Below are positions 46,187 through 57,962 of a DNA stretch of 64,000 nt, in pieces (position 1 is the stretch's first letter; each line of letters begins with the position of its first letter). Under the pieces are notes generated by a model. The model saw only the letters and a list, made by a program, of their open reading frames with translations. It had not been told where the DNA came from and did no database searches. The DNA is from Siderastrea radians (taxonomy: Eukaryota > Cnidaria > Anthozoa > Scleractinia > Rhizangiidae): NCBI GenBank assembly GCA_964017195.1, contig OZ024890.1:23311201-23375200 (forward strand), written 5' to 3'. The translations under genes and the position numbers were made by a program.

Positions 46187-48871
46187 TTATTTTCAGGCTG
46201 AAGTGAGTTTTTTTTTTTGCCTTAAGTATGTACCAACCGAGAAGGTAGGCTAAAAGGGAAGAGTCACTTGACTGGGATGGCCTGTGCAGCAGGGCGTCAA
46301 GTCTGCAATAAGAAACAGTTGTATTGTGAAACAAGCTTCATTCATGTAATAGTGGTAGTCTTAGGGAACATTTCGTCTTACTGAAGCTAGCTAGGAAACA
46401 TCAAAATCATCCTGCAAGGGTGGCATGCATCACTTAATTTAGTGGATAGACTGCAGAGCTTCCAGTGAGAAGACAGTTGCAATTTAGTTGTGGGAAAAAT
46501 ACATTTGAGAAGAGGGTCAAAACACCACTGAACAGAACTTTGAGGGTCCCAATTCGAATTTCTTCATCTTGTCAAAAGATACGAGGCCCTACCGTTTTAT
46601 AAACCTCTTCTCCACTTCTTGAAATCGTTTTTCCATCAAGCTTGTGCTTTTGTTGTGCCTGTGAGAAAAAGAATGTGAAGTTTTACATCCTCCTTTAGGT
46701 TTTTAACCCTTTGAGTTTCTGAACCTGGGGGGGGGGGGCACAAAGTGCCCCCCCCATAGATCTCAAAAAGTATTAAAGCTCTTGCGATGAAACTTGCACG
46801 TTTGTAGCACGTCATTAGCTTAACAGATTGGGCTTATGACGTGGTAATTCGGACGTGTCGTGACGTCACAACAATGTCACAAACCCGCCATTTTGAATTT
46901 GAGGCCGCCATCTTGAATCCCAAAGCTGCAGTCATACAGCTGACAATGATGTCACCAAAAATATATGATTTTGTTCTGAGGAACATACTAACTCAAAACA
47001 AGCACACAAAAGTAAAAGATTATCTTCTTCCTGCAAACGAAGGGGGAAAACCTGAAAAGAGATTGAAAAAAGACAGAAAATAGTCAAAATACACTTCTTA
47101 GTAGACGGTTGCTATGGAAACGTCAATCATCATAGACACGTCATTGACACAGGAAAATTTTCTCTGACAAATTTTAGGAAAAGTCACGAGATTTGAGATG
47201 ACGCACGTACTGAGATGACTTTAAAGCACCTAATTTTTCCGCTCATTTCATGATTTTGGTTGGAAGTTTTGCATTGTTTACTCTATTGGTCCTTCTGACA
47301 ATAGCAACAAAGTCTTACTCGTTCCATTAATTATGAGTTTGATGAGGGACAACAAAATTTGTTTTACCAAGGCCTTTGAAAAAGTGTTAATCTCAGCAGC
47401 GTATGGATCAGTCGCGAAGTGTGGCAGCGTTCTTTGACGAGACTGGACTGTGTTGTTGGTAGATAGCGTCCATCATTAGTTGGAGTTTGTTTGTTTCTGT
47501 CTAGAGCTGGATTAATTCTCAATTTGGTTACCAAATGAAGATCTGGATTCTTAGGAATGCTAGTTTCTTCAAAGGTGTCCGGGATTTGTTTCCTTCCACG
47601 TTGAAATTTTTTTTCATGGCCTATTTAAACTTTTAGGGTGGTAATGTGACACCTTTAGCTGCTAGTCCAAGTTGTGTTATCAAAGTCAAGACGCTTTTGT
47701 TCCTCTTCTTCTCTGATCTTCAGATGCAACTCATTGCAGTGGCTTTTATGAGAAACATGACAGACTTCTTTTCAGTCAGTGTTTTTTCTTTTCTTTTTTC
47801 TGTTTTTTCAGTCAGTGTTTTTTCAATTCATGCATGATATGATCACAGTTCTTATTTCTTCTGTTCACACACATTCGCGCAAAGGCTTGACACGAGACCC
47901 AATTTTCCTTCTCAATCCCTCCACTCTCTGTATCTCCTGTTTCTTCTTCTTCTTCTTCTTCTTCTTCTTTTCTTTGCTTTGTCTTTCTTTTTGTGGCCCT
48001 TGTCAATTCTCTTCAGAATTTGAAGCGTTTCGTGATGAAAACAATTTTGTTTCAACTCCATCAAGGGCGAGCTTTTGCAACTCGAACATTGCCATTTGCA
48101 TCATTCTTCGTCACTTTCTTGAGGCTACAGCACTCCAGTACGTCTTTAAAGGAGCCAGCCTCAATCAGTTATTAAGTCTGTTCCTCTTGATTTCTTGAGC
48201 TTGATCACCAAGTTGTATTCATTTTCAGAGATTTGCCAAGGTTTCCTCTTTGTCCATTCGTCACTTCTGCTACATTTTGTTGACAAGGGAGGGTCGCTTT
48301 CTCATAAAATGTTAAGCCGTTTTTCTTTGAAAGCTATGCGCTTAAAAGTGAGCGTAAGTATACTCTGACGAGCCGTATTAATTTGGCTTGTAACTTTTTC
48401 TCAAGTTCGCAACGTTCGCACAATTCCGTGTTTTGGATGATTTTTGAATTGAGGTTATGTCATTCGTGATGATTATACCAAATGAAATAGACGGACATTA
48501 GGACTTCTCAGATAGTTCTTAAATGAAAAATAACAAGTTCAAATATTTTCTTGAGGATTATTTCGAAACTGATATAGACTACGTAAGCCTTCAAAAGCAT
48601 ACCTTTCTTCCATGGCCTTCAGTCGTTTTTCTACTTCAGCCAGGCTAGGGTTCCCATTATTTTTAACTGCTCTTCGTTCTCGGTGCATCTGTTTTCCAGT
48701 AGCTTCAGGGCCATTAGCAGACACTCGATTGAAGCTTGCAACTTCTCCTCTACGTAGTCCTTCAGGATTTTCATCAAGGGCAGAAATGTGAACCAGAATG
48801 GTACAACACATTACCAACACAGCCATCAAACGCAGGCCATCGCGAGGATTTTCTGCTGGGGACATTTTCAT
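43161..48871 (-). CDS. Short-chain collagen C4-like gene 2 (six exons, 356 aa)
   Basis: Predicted extracellular collagen-like protein. Exons in transcript order: 48,603-48,871, 46,593-46,658, 46,268-46,302, 45,584-45,667, 45,203-45,349 and 43,161-43,630. All junctions are GT-AG, all phases agree, and the coding length is 1,071 nt. The protein starts MKMSPAENPRDGLRLMAVLV with a signal or anchor segment, then an RERR site, a helical linker (MEKRFQEVEKRF), two Gly-X-Y exons (GPPGPTGLPGKTGPKG; GAKGDQGAKGEKG) and a Cys-rich C4 domain from SGVKYVGWGRTTCPSG to CAVCTK. The Gly-X-Y runs suggest a short triple helix and trimerisation, with processing at RERR; this is inference. The third exon is only 35 nt. 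A LINE fragment abuts the exon 5 donor. The C4 domain is closely related to gene 1. Confidence 0.82.
43700..43757. repeat. (TTA)n microsatellite
   Basis: TTA/ATT triplets with one TTG interruption, just beyond the exon 6 acceptor of collagen-like gene 2. The 40+ bp that follow, beginning TTCTAGTCAATCG, recur after the (TTA)n at 44,640. Confidence 0.9.
44640..44681. repeat. (TTA)n microsatellite
   Basis: TTA triplets followed by the same TTCTAGTCAATCGTCAC segment as at 43,758. It lies in intron 5 of collagen-like gene 2 and precedes the LINE fragment. Confidence 0.9.
44690..45199 (+). mobile_element. 3' end of a non-LTR (LINE) retrotransposon
   Basis: An open frame on the + strand (to 45,084) encodes the C-terminal tail common in L2/CR1-like LINE polymerases: SVTDMLSDLKWDTLETRRKK, RLTLMYKLSHNL, RTRNSHAFKYRMP, and FFPRSITEWNLLPADLV. 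An AT-rich 3' region ends AATAAATGTAGATGTAGAT, a short tandem tail typical of such elements. The catalytic RT core is missing, so this is a 5'-truncated copy. Its 3' end sits one base from the exon 5 splice donor of the minus-strand collagen gene. Confidence 0.75.
46097..46185. repeat. (TTA)n microsatellite
   Basis: About 89 bp of TTA/ATT triplets with two TTG interruptions, in intron 3 of collagen-like gene 2. Confidence 0.9.
46703..47193. mobile_element. Second copy of the TTAA-flanked MITE family (truncated)
   Basis: It aligns with 27,065-27,600 over shared segments such as GATGAAACTTG, TTAGCTTAACAGATTGGG, TGCTATGGAAACGTCAATCAT and AAAAGTCACGAGATTTG. The left end TTAACCCTTTGAG lacks about 16 bp present in the other copy, and the right terminus is missing. 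It lies in intron 1 of collagen-like gene 2. Confidence 0.7.
47936..47972. repeat. (CTT)n microsatellite
   Basis: A run of TTC triplets in intron 1 of collagen-like gene 2. It produces a poly-Glu artefact frame on the minus strand. Confidence 0.8.
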
Positions 48872-51800
48872 AGCGAACTAAGATTGGACTTTCCTTGAAT
48901 CGCTGGGTTTTAATCTCACGAGAAGAAAACAATAACAGCCTTCTTTCTCTCCACCAAAAGAAAGTTGTAATACGCAATCGATGTCCAAGGATATTACACT
49001 GAGACATATGCGAGAATTTTTTCGCGTCTGTGACGTAACACTAGCTATATAGAACAATACCTTATAATTACTCATTTTTTAAGTAATATTAATCCTTAAA
49101 AATATCAAAAGCACGCCCATTAAAATAAAGATTCAATGATGTCATTTTGTAAAGTCAAACGAAGCAGGGCATTCGAGTATGTTGTTCAGGTTATTCTTTA
49201 GAGGAAGATACAGGTATGTTCAAAGAATCGTATTGGTTAAACATCAGGCGTCAAGTGTCATGAGGCAGGATATGTTTTATTGGTCCATTTCGATCATCAA
49301 AGGAGGCATTTAGCTATCGTGAGCTTCAACAGAGAACACTGCCATGGACAACCAACCGAATGGTCCTCATTTTAGACGTTAATTCGTAACAACACCATAC
49401 TATTACAGAATTATAAAAGTCTCTTTATGATTATGCTGTTGGATGTTAATTAGTTGAAATAAACTGAAACATACTTAATCTTTCAGTAGCTGGTAATAAC
49501 TATTTGTTTGCTTTCACTGAAAACCCAATGCAAGGCCTAATCTGATATTGACGCCTTCTGTGGGGTGTTTTCATTTCAAGTGCATGTACATCCGAGTTAT
49601 TTAAATCAAGGCCTAAACCGAAATAAATTAGTTCCTAAATTTCCTGATTAAGTTAACGTTTATTATTGTAGTTTGCACTTGAAGTAAATTAATTCAAATA
49701 GCTTGTATTTTTTGGGAAGTATTTTCATGAAAGCAACACATTTTTAGCAGTTACTTTCAATTCTTGTCTCACGGAAATATGAAAGAACAACTAACCGTAT
49801 AACAAGACTGCCAAGTTTACAGTTGTAATAAGAGCTTTACAATAAGCTAATATCTTCAAATACAATAAACCTTACTTGAAAGTTACCGCACTATTCACCG
49901 TGAACATTTCGAAACATTTGTTTACTTGGATATGGTATTAGCATGAGTCCGAGCCATTCATTTTAAGAATTAGTTCGAAATTACGAAATTGACGTAATCA
50001 ACTATTTATCTGCCGTTCTAGGAAGCAGTTGTAACACTCGGTGAACAGTCTGAGCTGAGAATTTTATGGAATAGTCCCAAGATATTTATTAACGCACCCT
50101 CAAAATAATCAAAATCAACTTATATAACGGCAGAAGCGCGTGAGAAGGTATAAAGGTATGTTTTGCGTCCCCGATCGACGGATAGCTACCATGCGCTGTA
50201 TCGTAACCATAACAAGCAGTTTAAGTTGCAGATTTTAAATCTGCTGGCGTATCTGCCTGACGTGTTCATCTGTGCACTGTGAATGTAACATGACTGATGG
50301 TTTCTCCTTCCCATCCCTGACTTCTTCGTCTGTTATCCTAAGAAAAAGATAAACTTTCAGTAAGACGTAAAGGGAAAGGTCTAAAAACTGGTACAGTTCG
50401 ATCGGTTCGTGCAGGAATCAATTATAATCCATCCCTGATTAACAGACACCTGTCACTCACTCTGCCCCCCCGCCGGCCGCCGCCGCCGCGATGTGATACG
50501 AACACCTCGCGCAGATGGACTTTTTCGTATCCGCTCAATTTCCCCATATATTTTCTGGCTCTAAAATTAAACAGCTTAATTCCCAACGTTATCCTTAACG
50601 GCGGTGTTCGATTGTTCTATGATATGTTTCAGTCGTAACCAAAAAGTTCTTCTATAGCTATTTTTTTAAATGAAGATTCCATGTGTTTTAAGACATTAAG
50701 CACGTGAGCGGTTTATCAAAGATGACGACACTCGTGTGTCCCGCACGGGTTCATCGAATGGCGTTTAAATTCGATGATTAGCTTGCAATTCTCCGATGGA
50801 TTTCTCCGGGATTTTCTGAAACCCGAACAAATAAGCAGCAGTACATAAAAAAATCGCCTCTCTTAAAGTCAAACTGATGGAGATATTGAACTGCGACGTA
50901 CAACTGACATATTTTGATCCATCAAATATAAACTGTTTTCATCAAAATATCAATGTGTGCAAATTCTAAGAAATTCCTAGATAAGTAACAGAATATTTAA
51001 TTTACACACATGTCCTATCAAAACAGATTCGTAACAATGATCAGAGATTAGAGTAACCGAAAAGGAGATTTAGAGGTGAGAGAGGAAGTTTTTCAAACGA
51101 GACATGTAGTTTAGCGTTTCCTGAAATTAAACGTGCATTGGTGAAACGTACTATATGAACTCGGTGCCTCGAGCTCTATCACTGCTTTCTGAGTTCTCGA
51201 TTAATGTATATATTCAATTCATAGCTTTATGTTTATCTTTGCACTGGTCATTCCTACAGAAAATGAAGAGACTTTTATTATTAGTCAGTGACGGAAGCGT
51301 ATTTTCATTACGCCGTTTAGAAAACCGGCAAATTACAAGTCTTGATGAATGTTTTCTCCGAGACATCCCCTTTTGAGATTTTTGACAAACAATTGCAAAC
51401 AGCCGGTCTAAACATTTGCATGCATGAGACATTTTTACATAGCCATTAAAAACACGTAATTTTAGCAGTTCATGTTTCTCTGATTCGTAACAAAAATTAT
51501 CTAAAATGGAAGAAAAAGACAAGCCGATGTTCAAATTGATATCAAATACGGTCGGTCTTTTAATTGAAGACTGAGCAGATCTGGTAGATGGGAACCCTAA
51601 CCCAGCTTAAAATCAAAGCTAAGCTCGGTTTGCTAGTTTCAAAGGAATGTTCATAAGAAAAGCAAATATATAAGCGTGAACCTTCAAAACGTAGGTCTTG
51701 TAGGTTCACGCACAGTTTTTTATACGAATTGAATCGGATATCGTGAAATAGTTCATCAGATGTTAACAAAAAAATTCGTATAAACTTCAGGAGTTAAATT

Positions 51801-52249
51801 TAGTTATTAAAAAAATGACCCCCGTGTATAAAATCTTTTATATTTATATGGAAGCGGATTGAATTGCAGCAGCGTGTTGGAGGACGGAAGACTCGTCAAG
51901 ATTTTTAGTCGCCTAACCGACTCAAGTTTAGATTGCTATGACTACGGCAGATCAAATGGATTCCTTACTGATTAAGCCTAATTCCCATACTGGAGAATCT
52001 ACGCATGTAGTAATTCGTCGCAGATTCGTGAACTGAACGGCGTTGTCTGATCAGAATTTATGTCTTTGCCAATGATGGCAAATACTTAACGTTTTCTTAT
52101 TGTAATTCATCCTGAGTACTAAGCCCGTGCACCTCTGGCCAGGGGCAATGGTTCATGTGTTAGAGTACAACTCCTAATTCCTTTTTACTGTCAAAGCTAG
52201 GAACTTTTAATGATAAGAACTTAACACAGTAAAATAATCACTGACTTAC
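48872..52249. other. Mostly empty stretch between collagen-like loci
   Basis: No full gene is visible. A CpG-rich patch (CCGCCGGCCGCCGCCGCCGCG) lies at about 50,468-50,490. A minus-strand acceptor-like TTTTTCTTAG precedes 50,337, where a short in-phase terminal exon to 50,266 could belong to the locus at 52,250-52,558; this is weak. Confidence 0.35.
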
Positions 52250-52558
52250 GTTCGTGGTCGTCAAGTTCCATCTTGCTCTGCAGTTTTGTAAATTTTTAAC
52301 CAAACTCGCCGCTTGGTTAAAATATGTCTCGAACTGGACGAGTCCTGTAAAGCTGTAGGAATCTCTGTGGACTGCAAGTCTACCCCTTCGCTGCTCCCTG
52401 GAAATACTCTTTTGCTCGAGCTTGCTAATTCTGTTGTTCACGTTCAGATAAATAAACACGATCCCAAGTAGAAATCCAACGATACAAAATATAAACAACA
52501 GTAACAAAGCCAAACGAGACACACGATCATCAAACCGTTTTCCTGAAACCGTTCGCAT
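52250..52558 (-). CDS. Type II membrane-protein first exon, collagen-cluster style
   Basis: The ATG at 52,558 opens 103 codons ending at a consensus donor AAC|GTAAGT (phase 0). A short basic cytosolic head (MRTVSGKRFDDRVSR) precedes a strong hydrophobic segment (residues ~16-38). A polar stretch NNRISKLEQKS and a basic REQRR site follow. This plan matches the first exon of collagen-like gene 1 (anchor, then RLDNLER and RERR) and the basic site of gene 2, so I infer a third membrane collagen-type gene. No collagen or C4 exon is found downstream to 48.9 kb. A possible 24-codon terminal exon at 50,266-50,337 fits the phase but has no recognisable domain. It may be a truncated or decayed locus. 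Confidence 0.5.
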
Positions 52559-54444
52559 CCTTTTCCGGTCCAGAAATTAATGGAAGTATTGTGCGCGTGT
52601 TAACACAACTACATATCGCGGGTGCAAAGTATTTATGCAAAAATTTCTCCAGACGTGGTAACTATTTGACATCTACAGTTGATTTTATTTACTTTTTTAG
52701 CCAATGCAAACAGACTTTTCCTGACCCTCAACTTAGTAGCTGGGGGAGGGGGGAGGGGGTGGAAAGTGGTGGATGTTACCCCCCATAAGGTTTTTCTTAA
52801 GTTTTTCCGTGGCGATTTATCAACTGCACCTACCGTTTTCAGTAGCTGTGCGCATATTGTACGCATTTGGCCACAAGTTTGAGATAATTGGTTGCTATGG
52901 TTACGATATGTGACGTCATAAGTAGCGTTTTTGAAGAAAAAGTGTGTTTTTAACCTTTCTTTTAGATTGGACAAGTACACAATGTTGACAAAATTAATCA
53001 GCGAAGTGTTTAATTACGACTTATTCTACATGTCCAGCATAAAAAATTTCGATTTCCGCCATTTTTGGATAATTTCTAATTTGGGGTAAACTCCAAGACG
53101 GCGGCCACTTCGGTGATTTCACAGGCTTCAGCAGCGCCGCAACACATAATATATACCTCAACTGGTAGACCACATCACAGCCTTTCTATTAAAGGTAAAA
53201 TCTTTTCGATAGATTGTAACACGACAAAAACCCAGGGGGTACATCAATTCCCGCCTTTGTACCACGGTGGGGGATGTGACTTTACTTTGCATCCAAAGGG
53301 TTATATACCGAGAATAAACCCCTGGATATCCGCAAGCGTGCTTTGATTGGCTCCTTGTTAACAGGCTCATATCCTGCAAGTACAGGAACCGCACGAGGTT
53401 TCTTTTATCAAAAAAAGGTTAACGAAGGAATTGTTTCAATCATGTGCGACTCAGTTTCGTGGAAAACGTTTTAATTATTCAGCGGTTTTTACTGCACCAA
53501 CCTGTCACTTCCTCCTCCTCTTCTCCTTATTTACCCCCAGAAAGAGAGGAAATGTTATAACCGTAACTCAAATTTATTTTCAATTCTGGAAAACGTAAAT
53601 ATGAATCACAAAATATTAAATTACAATTAAATTGCTGGAAATTGAATAACTCGGCTACTTTTAATAAACCGGTTGAACTCAAGTCGTTAACTAATTTTCA
53701 GAACATATTTTGTCCAATACCTATTTCAAATATTATTGGCCTCCTTCACCGGTATTATATCCCAAATAAACGTAAAAAATGAAAAAGCAGTCATAAAGAA
53801 TATACGAGCAAATAATGAGGCTGTGACTAAAATCATAAAACAATAATAATATTGTTAAAAAGTACAATACGTTTTCCAGACTGAAGGGTTTGTAACACAG
53901 TATGTAGGATCAGGAGTCATAAGGTTGCATCGGAAATTTTAAGCGGTCAGATTACATTAGGTATCACAGGCCACGGGATCAGTCCAAGACCAGATTAGGA
54001 ATCGGCCCCGCTGTGATGTAGACTGTGTTATGTACAATAGCGAATGAAACGCCTCAACGGTTTTGAGATCAAACTTCTGGATGCAAAATAGGGAGAGAAT
54101 GAAAAACTACAATTGACGACCCTGTGATTTATTGAGATTGGTTGAATTTAAAATGTTAAATTGGAGCTCCCAGATTTTATTCAAGGAAATACGGTGTAGG
54201 ATATATGGTTAGAGCTAACACAGTCCATCGAAAACTTTCCTCGTACTGACAGCTGACAGTTCCCAATACAGGGGTGTGTCATAATAGTCTTTATGCGTTG
54301 AGTTCACTTCCGTAAGAATCCTCTTCAACATCACTCCCTTCCACGAAGTATTTCTAATGAAACAGAACAATTAAAGTGAACATTACAAGTCAAGGCTTGA
54401 TGACTGCTTATAAATTTAAAAATGGACGAGTAACCAGGGTAAGA
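52559..54444. other. Intergenic stretch, no gene seen
   Basis: A G-rich run GGGGGAGGGGGGAGGGGG lies at about 52,742-52,759. Frames at 53,113-53,394 on both strands have no recognisable motif. The rest is AT-rich and featureless. Confidence 0.4.
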
Positions 54445-57306
54445 CATAATAAGATTTTTAGCGTTCTCTGGTTAAAAATTTAAAAGTTTGAGCTTTCGAT
54501 TGCCAGTCTGCAATCTTTGACAAGTGATGAATAAAAAGCGCGAACATTAAAATACATACTACAGAAAGTGCGAAAAAGATAAATTATAATAAAAAGCAAT
54601 AAAAATACTTTAGTCGGAATAAAATGCTAATCAGAAGATCATAATAAAATTGAATATTGTCTAGGTAATTGTTTCGCATTATTGTCTGCGTCGCTTGTAA
54701 TTGCTGTGTGCCAGGATTCCAGTGTTTTTCTAACGCGGAAATTTCCCTTGTCGATTACATGAGCACTTTTAAAGGTCAATGGAGTGGTCGTTCAACCATG
54801 CGTGTGTTGCAACGTTGGAACCTTTTTTAAAGGCTTTTGTGTTTCTAGTATGTTCCTTAACTCTTGTTTTTAAGCACCTTCCAGTCTCTCCAATATAACT
54901 CCACGGACAGTCGGCACACGGAATCTTGTAAACAACATTTGTTTGTTGATCAACCGGTGGTCTTGACTTGGGGGAAACAAATTCCTGTTGTAGGGTTTTC
55001 AGGGGTCTGCTTGTGGTTCGGATTCCGTTATTTCTGAGTAGTCTTGAGAGTGGCTCGGTTAGGCCTTTGATATATGGTAAAACTGCGAAACTGCTATCTG
55101 AGTTTGAAGGTAAGGAAGCAGACAAGTAAGGAAGCAGACAAGAACCAATCCACTCCTATCAACAAAGATAACTGGGTAGTTAATCTGTCCAACAAACCAC
55201 TCTCCTCGGATGAACGCTCCATTCTCGAGAAAGGCCCGAAATTTGCACCAACCCCACGGAAGATCCCAACCAAAGATATTGTCGCTGAAGTCGAAGCAGC
55301 CATTGTCCGACTTCCTGACGACACCAAAGATGCTATACGAACATCCACAGCCTCAATTCTCCACAGAGCCCGTCCACCATTACATAATAACATCTCAAAA
55401 GCTGAAAGAAAAGCACTTAAAAGTCTGAAGGAGGATGACTCTGGCCTACTAATGAAAGCTGACAAAGGCAACTGCTTTGTTGTTATGAACAGATCTGATT
55501 ATAACGAGAAAATGGAAGCTTTACTCAGTGATCATCTTACTTACCAGGTGGTTCTGAAATCTCCATTCGCCAAGATCGAAAGAGAACTCAATCACAGGTT
55601 ACTGGACCTTAAGAAGAAGAATAAGATTGACTAATCGACCTATCGTAAACTACGATCTACTGACGCTGTTCCACCTGCCATACGAGGTTCAATTAAACAC
55701 CACAAGCCAGGTTATCCTCTTCGGCCCATTGTTTCATGCATTGGCTCAGCTCTTTTTAACACATCTAAATTTCTCACTGACATCTTGGCCCCCATCCAGA
55801 ATTGCAATGGTTACTCTGTCTCCAATTCAATGGAATTCGCTGCCCAAGTCGCTAACCTAGAAATTTCTGATGACGAAGCCATGGTATCGTTTGATGTGGT
55901 CTCACTCTTCACAGCTATTCCTGTTGAAAAAGCCTGTGAATATATCCGAAAAAAGCTCAATGAAGACACCACTCTACACTTAAGAACCAGTCTCACCTCT
56001 GATGAAATCATATCCCTCCTGGATTTCACCCTATCAAACAACTACTTCGTGTACAATGATTCTACTTACAAACAGATTCACGGTTGTGCGATGGGTAGTC
56101 CTGTCAGCCCCTCGTTGCAAATCTTTGCATGGAAATAATTGAAGAATCAGCTATCTCTGCTTCCGCAACTCCTCCAAAAGTTTGGAAACGCTATGTTGAT
56201 GACAGCTTCGTCATTATTAAGAAAAACCCCGTCTCAACCTTCCATGACACCCTCAACTCGATCGACCCGAGATTTCTTTCACTATTGAAACAGAGAACAA
56301 TGGACAGATATATCCTTCTTGGACACCCTGGTATCCATAAAGGATGGTGTTGTCACTATTTATGTTTACCGAAAATCTACTCATACGGACAGGTACTTGG
56401 ATTTTTATTCACACCACGAGAAGAAACACAAAATAAGTACTGCCTCCACTCTCCTGAATCTTGCCTCTAACCTACCAAGCACCTCTGCGGGTAAATCAAA
56501 AGAATTGATTTACGTTTCAAATGCCCTGGAATCAAATGGCTACCCCCCGTCTTTCATATCATACATCCTGAAGAAGAAACCACCTCCTGAAACTACACCA
56601 TCCCCAGAAGAGTTAGTTGGAATGTTCTTTAAATGGGCCGACCCTTCAAACTCAGAGAGCGGTTTCGCAGTTTTACCATATATCAAAGGCCTAACCGAGC
56701 CACTCTCAAGACTACTCAGAAATAACGGAATCCGAACCACAAGCAGACCCCTGAAACCCTACAACAGGAATTTGTTTCCCCCAAGTCAAGACCACCGGTT
56801 GATCAACAAACAAATGTTGTTTACAAGATTCCGTGTGCCGACTGTCCGTGGAGTTACATTGGAGAGACTGGAAGGTGCTTAAAAACAAGAGTTAAGGAAC
56901 ATACTAGAAACACAAAAGCCTTTAAAAAAGGTTCCAACGTTGCAACACACGCATGGTTGAACGACCACTCCATTGACTTTAAAAGTGCTCATGTAATCGA
57001 CAAGGGAAATTTCCGCGTTAGAAAAACACTGGAATCCTGGCACACAGCAATTACAAGCGACGCAGACAATAATGCGAAACAATTACCTAGACAATATTCA
57101 ATTTTATTATGATCTTCTGATTAGCATTTTATTCCGACTAAAGTATTTTTATTGCTTTTTATTATAATTTATCTTTTTCGCACTTTCTGTAGTATGTATT
57201 TTAATGTTCGCGCTTTTTATTCATCACTTGTCAAAGATTGCAGACTGGCAATCGAAAGCTCAAACTTTTAAATTTTTAACCAGAGAACGCTAAAAATCTT
57301 ATTATG
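54445..57306 (+). mobile_element. Penelope-like element flanked by inverted 3' copies
   Basis: A + strand RT/GIY-YIG body lies between a left arm (54,445-55,110) and a right arm (56,643-57,306). The arms are inverted copies of each other over about 665 bp. Each includes the end of the GIY-YIG frame and the AT-rich 3' end finishing CTTATTATG. The left arm is thus a reverse-oriented partial copy joined head-on to the 5' side, a form known for Penelope elements with inverted truncated repeats. Confidence 0.8.
55111..57112 (+). pseudogene. Penelope-like RT + GIY-YIG polyprotein, frameshifted
   Basis: Product would be a Penelope-type reverse transcriptase with C-terminal GIY-YIG endonuclease. The N-terminal part ends with LMKADKGNCFVVMN and is interrupted by TAA at 55,632-55,634. 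RT motifs follow: IKHHKPGYPLRPIVSCIGS, SFDVVSLFTAIP, GCAMGSPVSP and KRYVDDSFVI. The endonuclease reads VYKIPCADCPWSYIGETGR, with a CxxC at its start. Frameshifts occur near 56,110-56,128, 56,290-56,320 and 56,755, so the copy is dead. The inverted left arm keeps the 56,755 region in frame but is broken at its own end. Confidence 0.82.
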
Positions 57307-57962
57307 CTTACAAATTGTTAGTAGGAATTACATTTAAAAACCAATGGGAAGATCACAAGAAATAGTGAAGTTTTTGGATGCATGTACTGTTATACCACCA
57401 AGAAGTTCGCCGATGCCATTTCAAATCTATAATAGTTAGTATTTACATCTCAAAGTCCTCTCTATTATGAATGAAAAATTAATGCTTGATGCGTTCTTGA
57501 TAGTAAAATGACTTGTTGCCCGAGGGATCAGTTACTCTAGATCTGCAACTGATATAACACCTTACCTTTAATTGTTGAGTGTAGTTTTTACTTTTGAGTC
57601 TGTGGATATTTTTCTAACATGTGTCCATCGAAATGCTTCCTGGCATGAGACCATGCACATGATTGAATGAAATCTCTGTAGTTTACGTTGCTGTCATTGG
57701 TGATGTTTGTTTCTCAGTTTTGTAGCATGATTTTGCGGAATGATTTATATGGGAGGTGGGTCATTTGGGGAGAAATCTTTTAGATGTCAATCAAATGACG
57801 CAAGTCTCCATTCACTTGCTTGAATAAAATTCATGCATTTTATACTAGTTGATTCCTCCAGGTTTCATGGCAACTCAGAAAGTATATAGCCTATTGAAAG
57901 CTAAATAACTGAACAGATGTAGATCTGTTAGAGACGTTTAAGTCAAACCACAAAGTGCTAAA
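57307..57962. other. Spacer between Penelope element and JmjC-like gene
   Basis: AT-rich sequence without recognisable coding frames. It could contain the last exon of the minus-strand gene if the donor at 58,004 is used, but I could not identify one with confidence. Confidence 0.35.

Noticed and set aside
46038..46334. Minus-strand frame with a long poly-Asn run
   Set aside because: It is a translation of the (TTA)n microsatellite and overlaps a real splice junction of collagen-like gene 2.
47812..48006. Poly-Glu frame on the minus strand
   Set aside because: Produced by the (CTT)n microsatellite; flanking residues match no family I know.
55094..55471. Minus-strand frame opposite the Penelope RT
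   Set aside because: Antisense of the RT N-terminal region; composition mirrors the sense codons.
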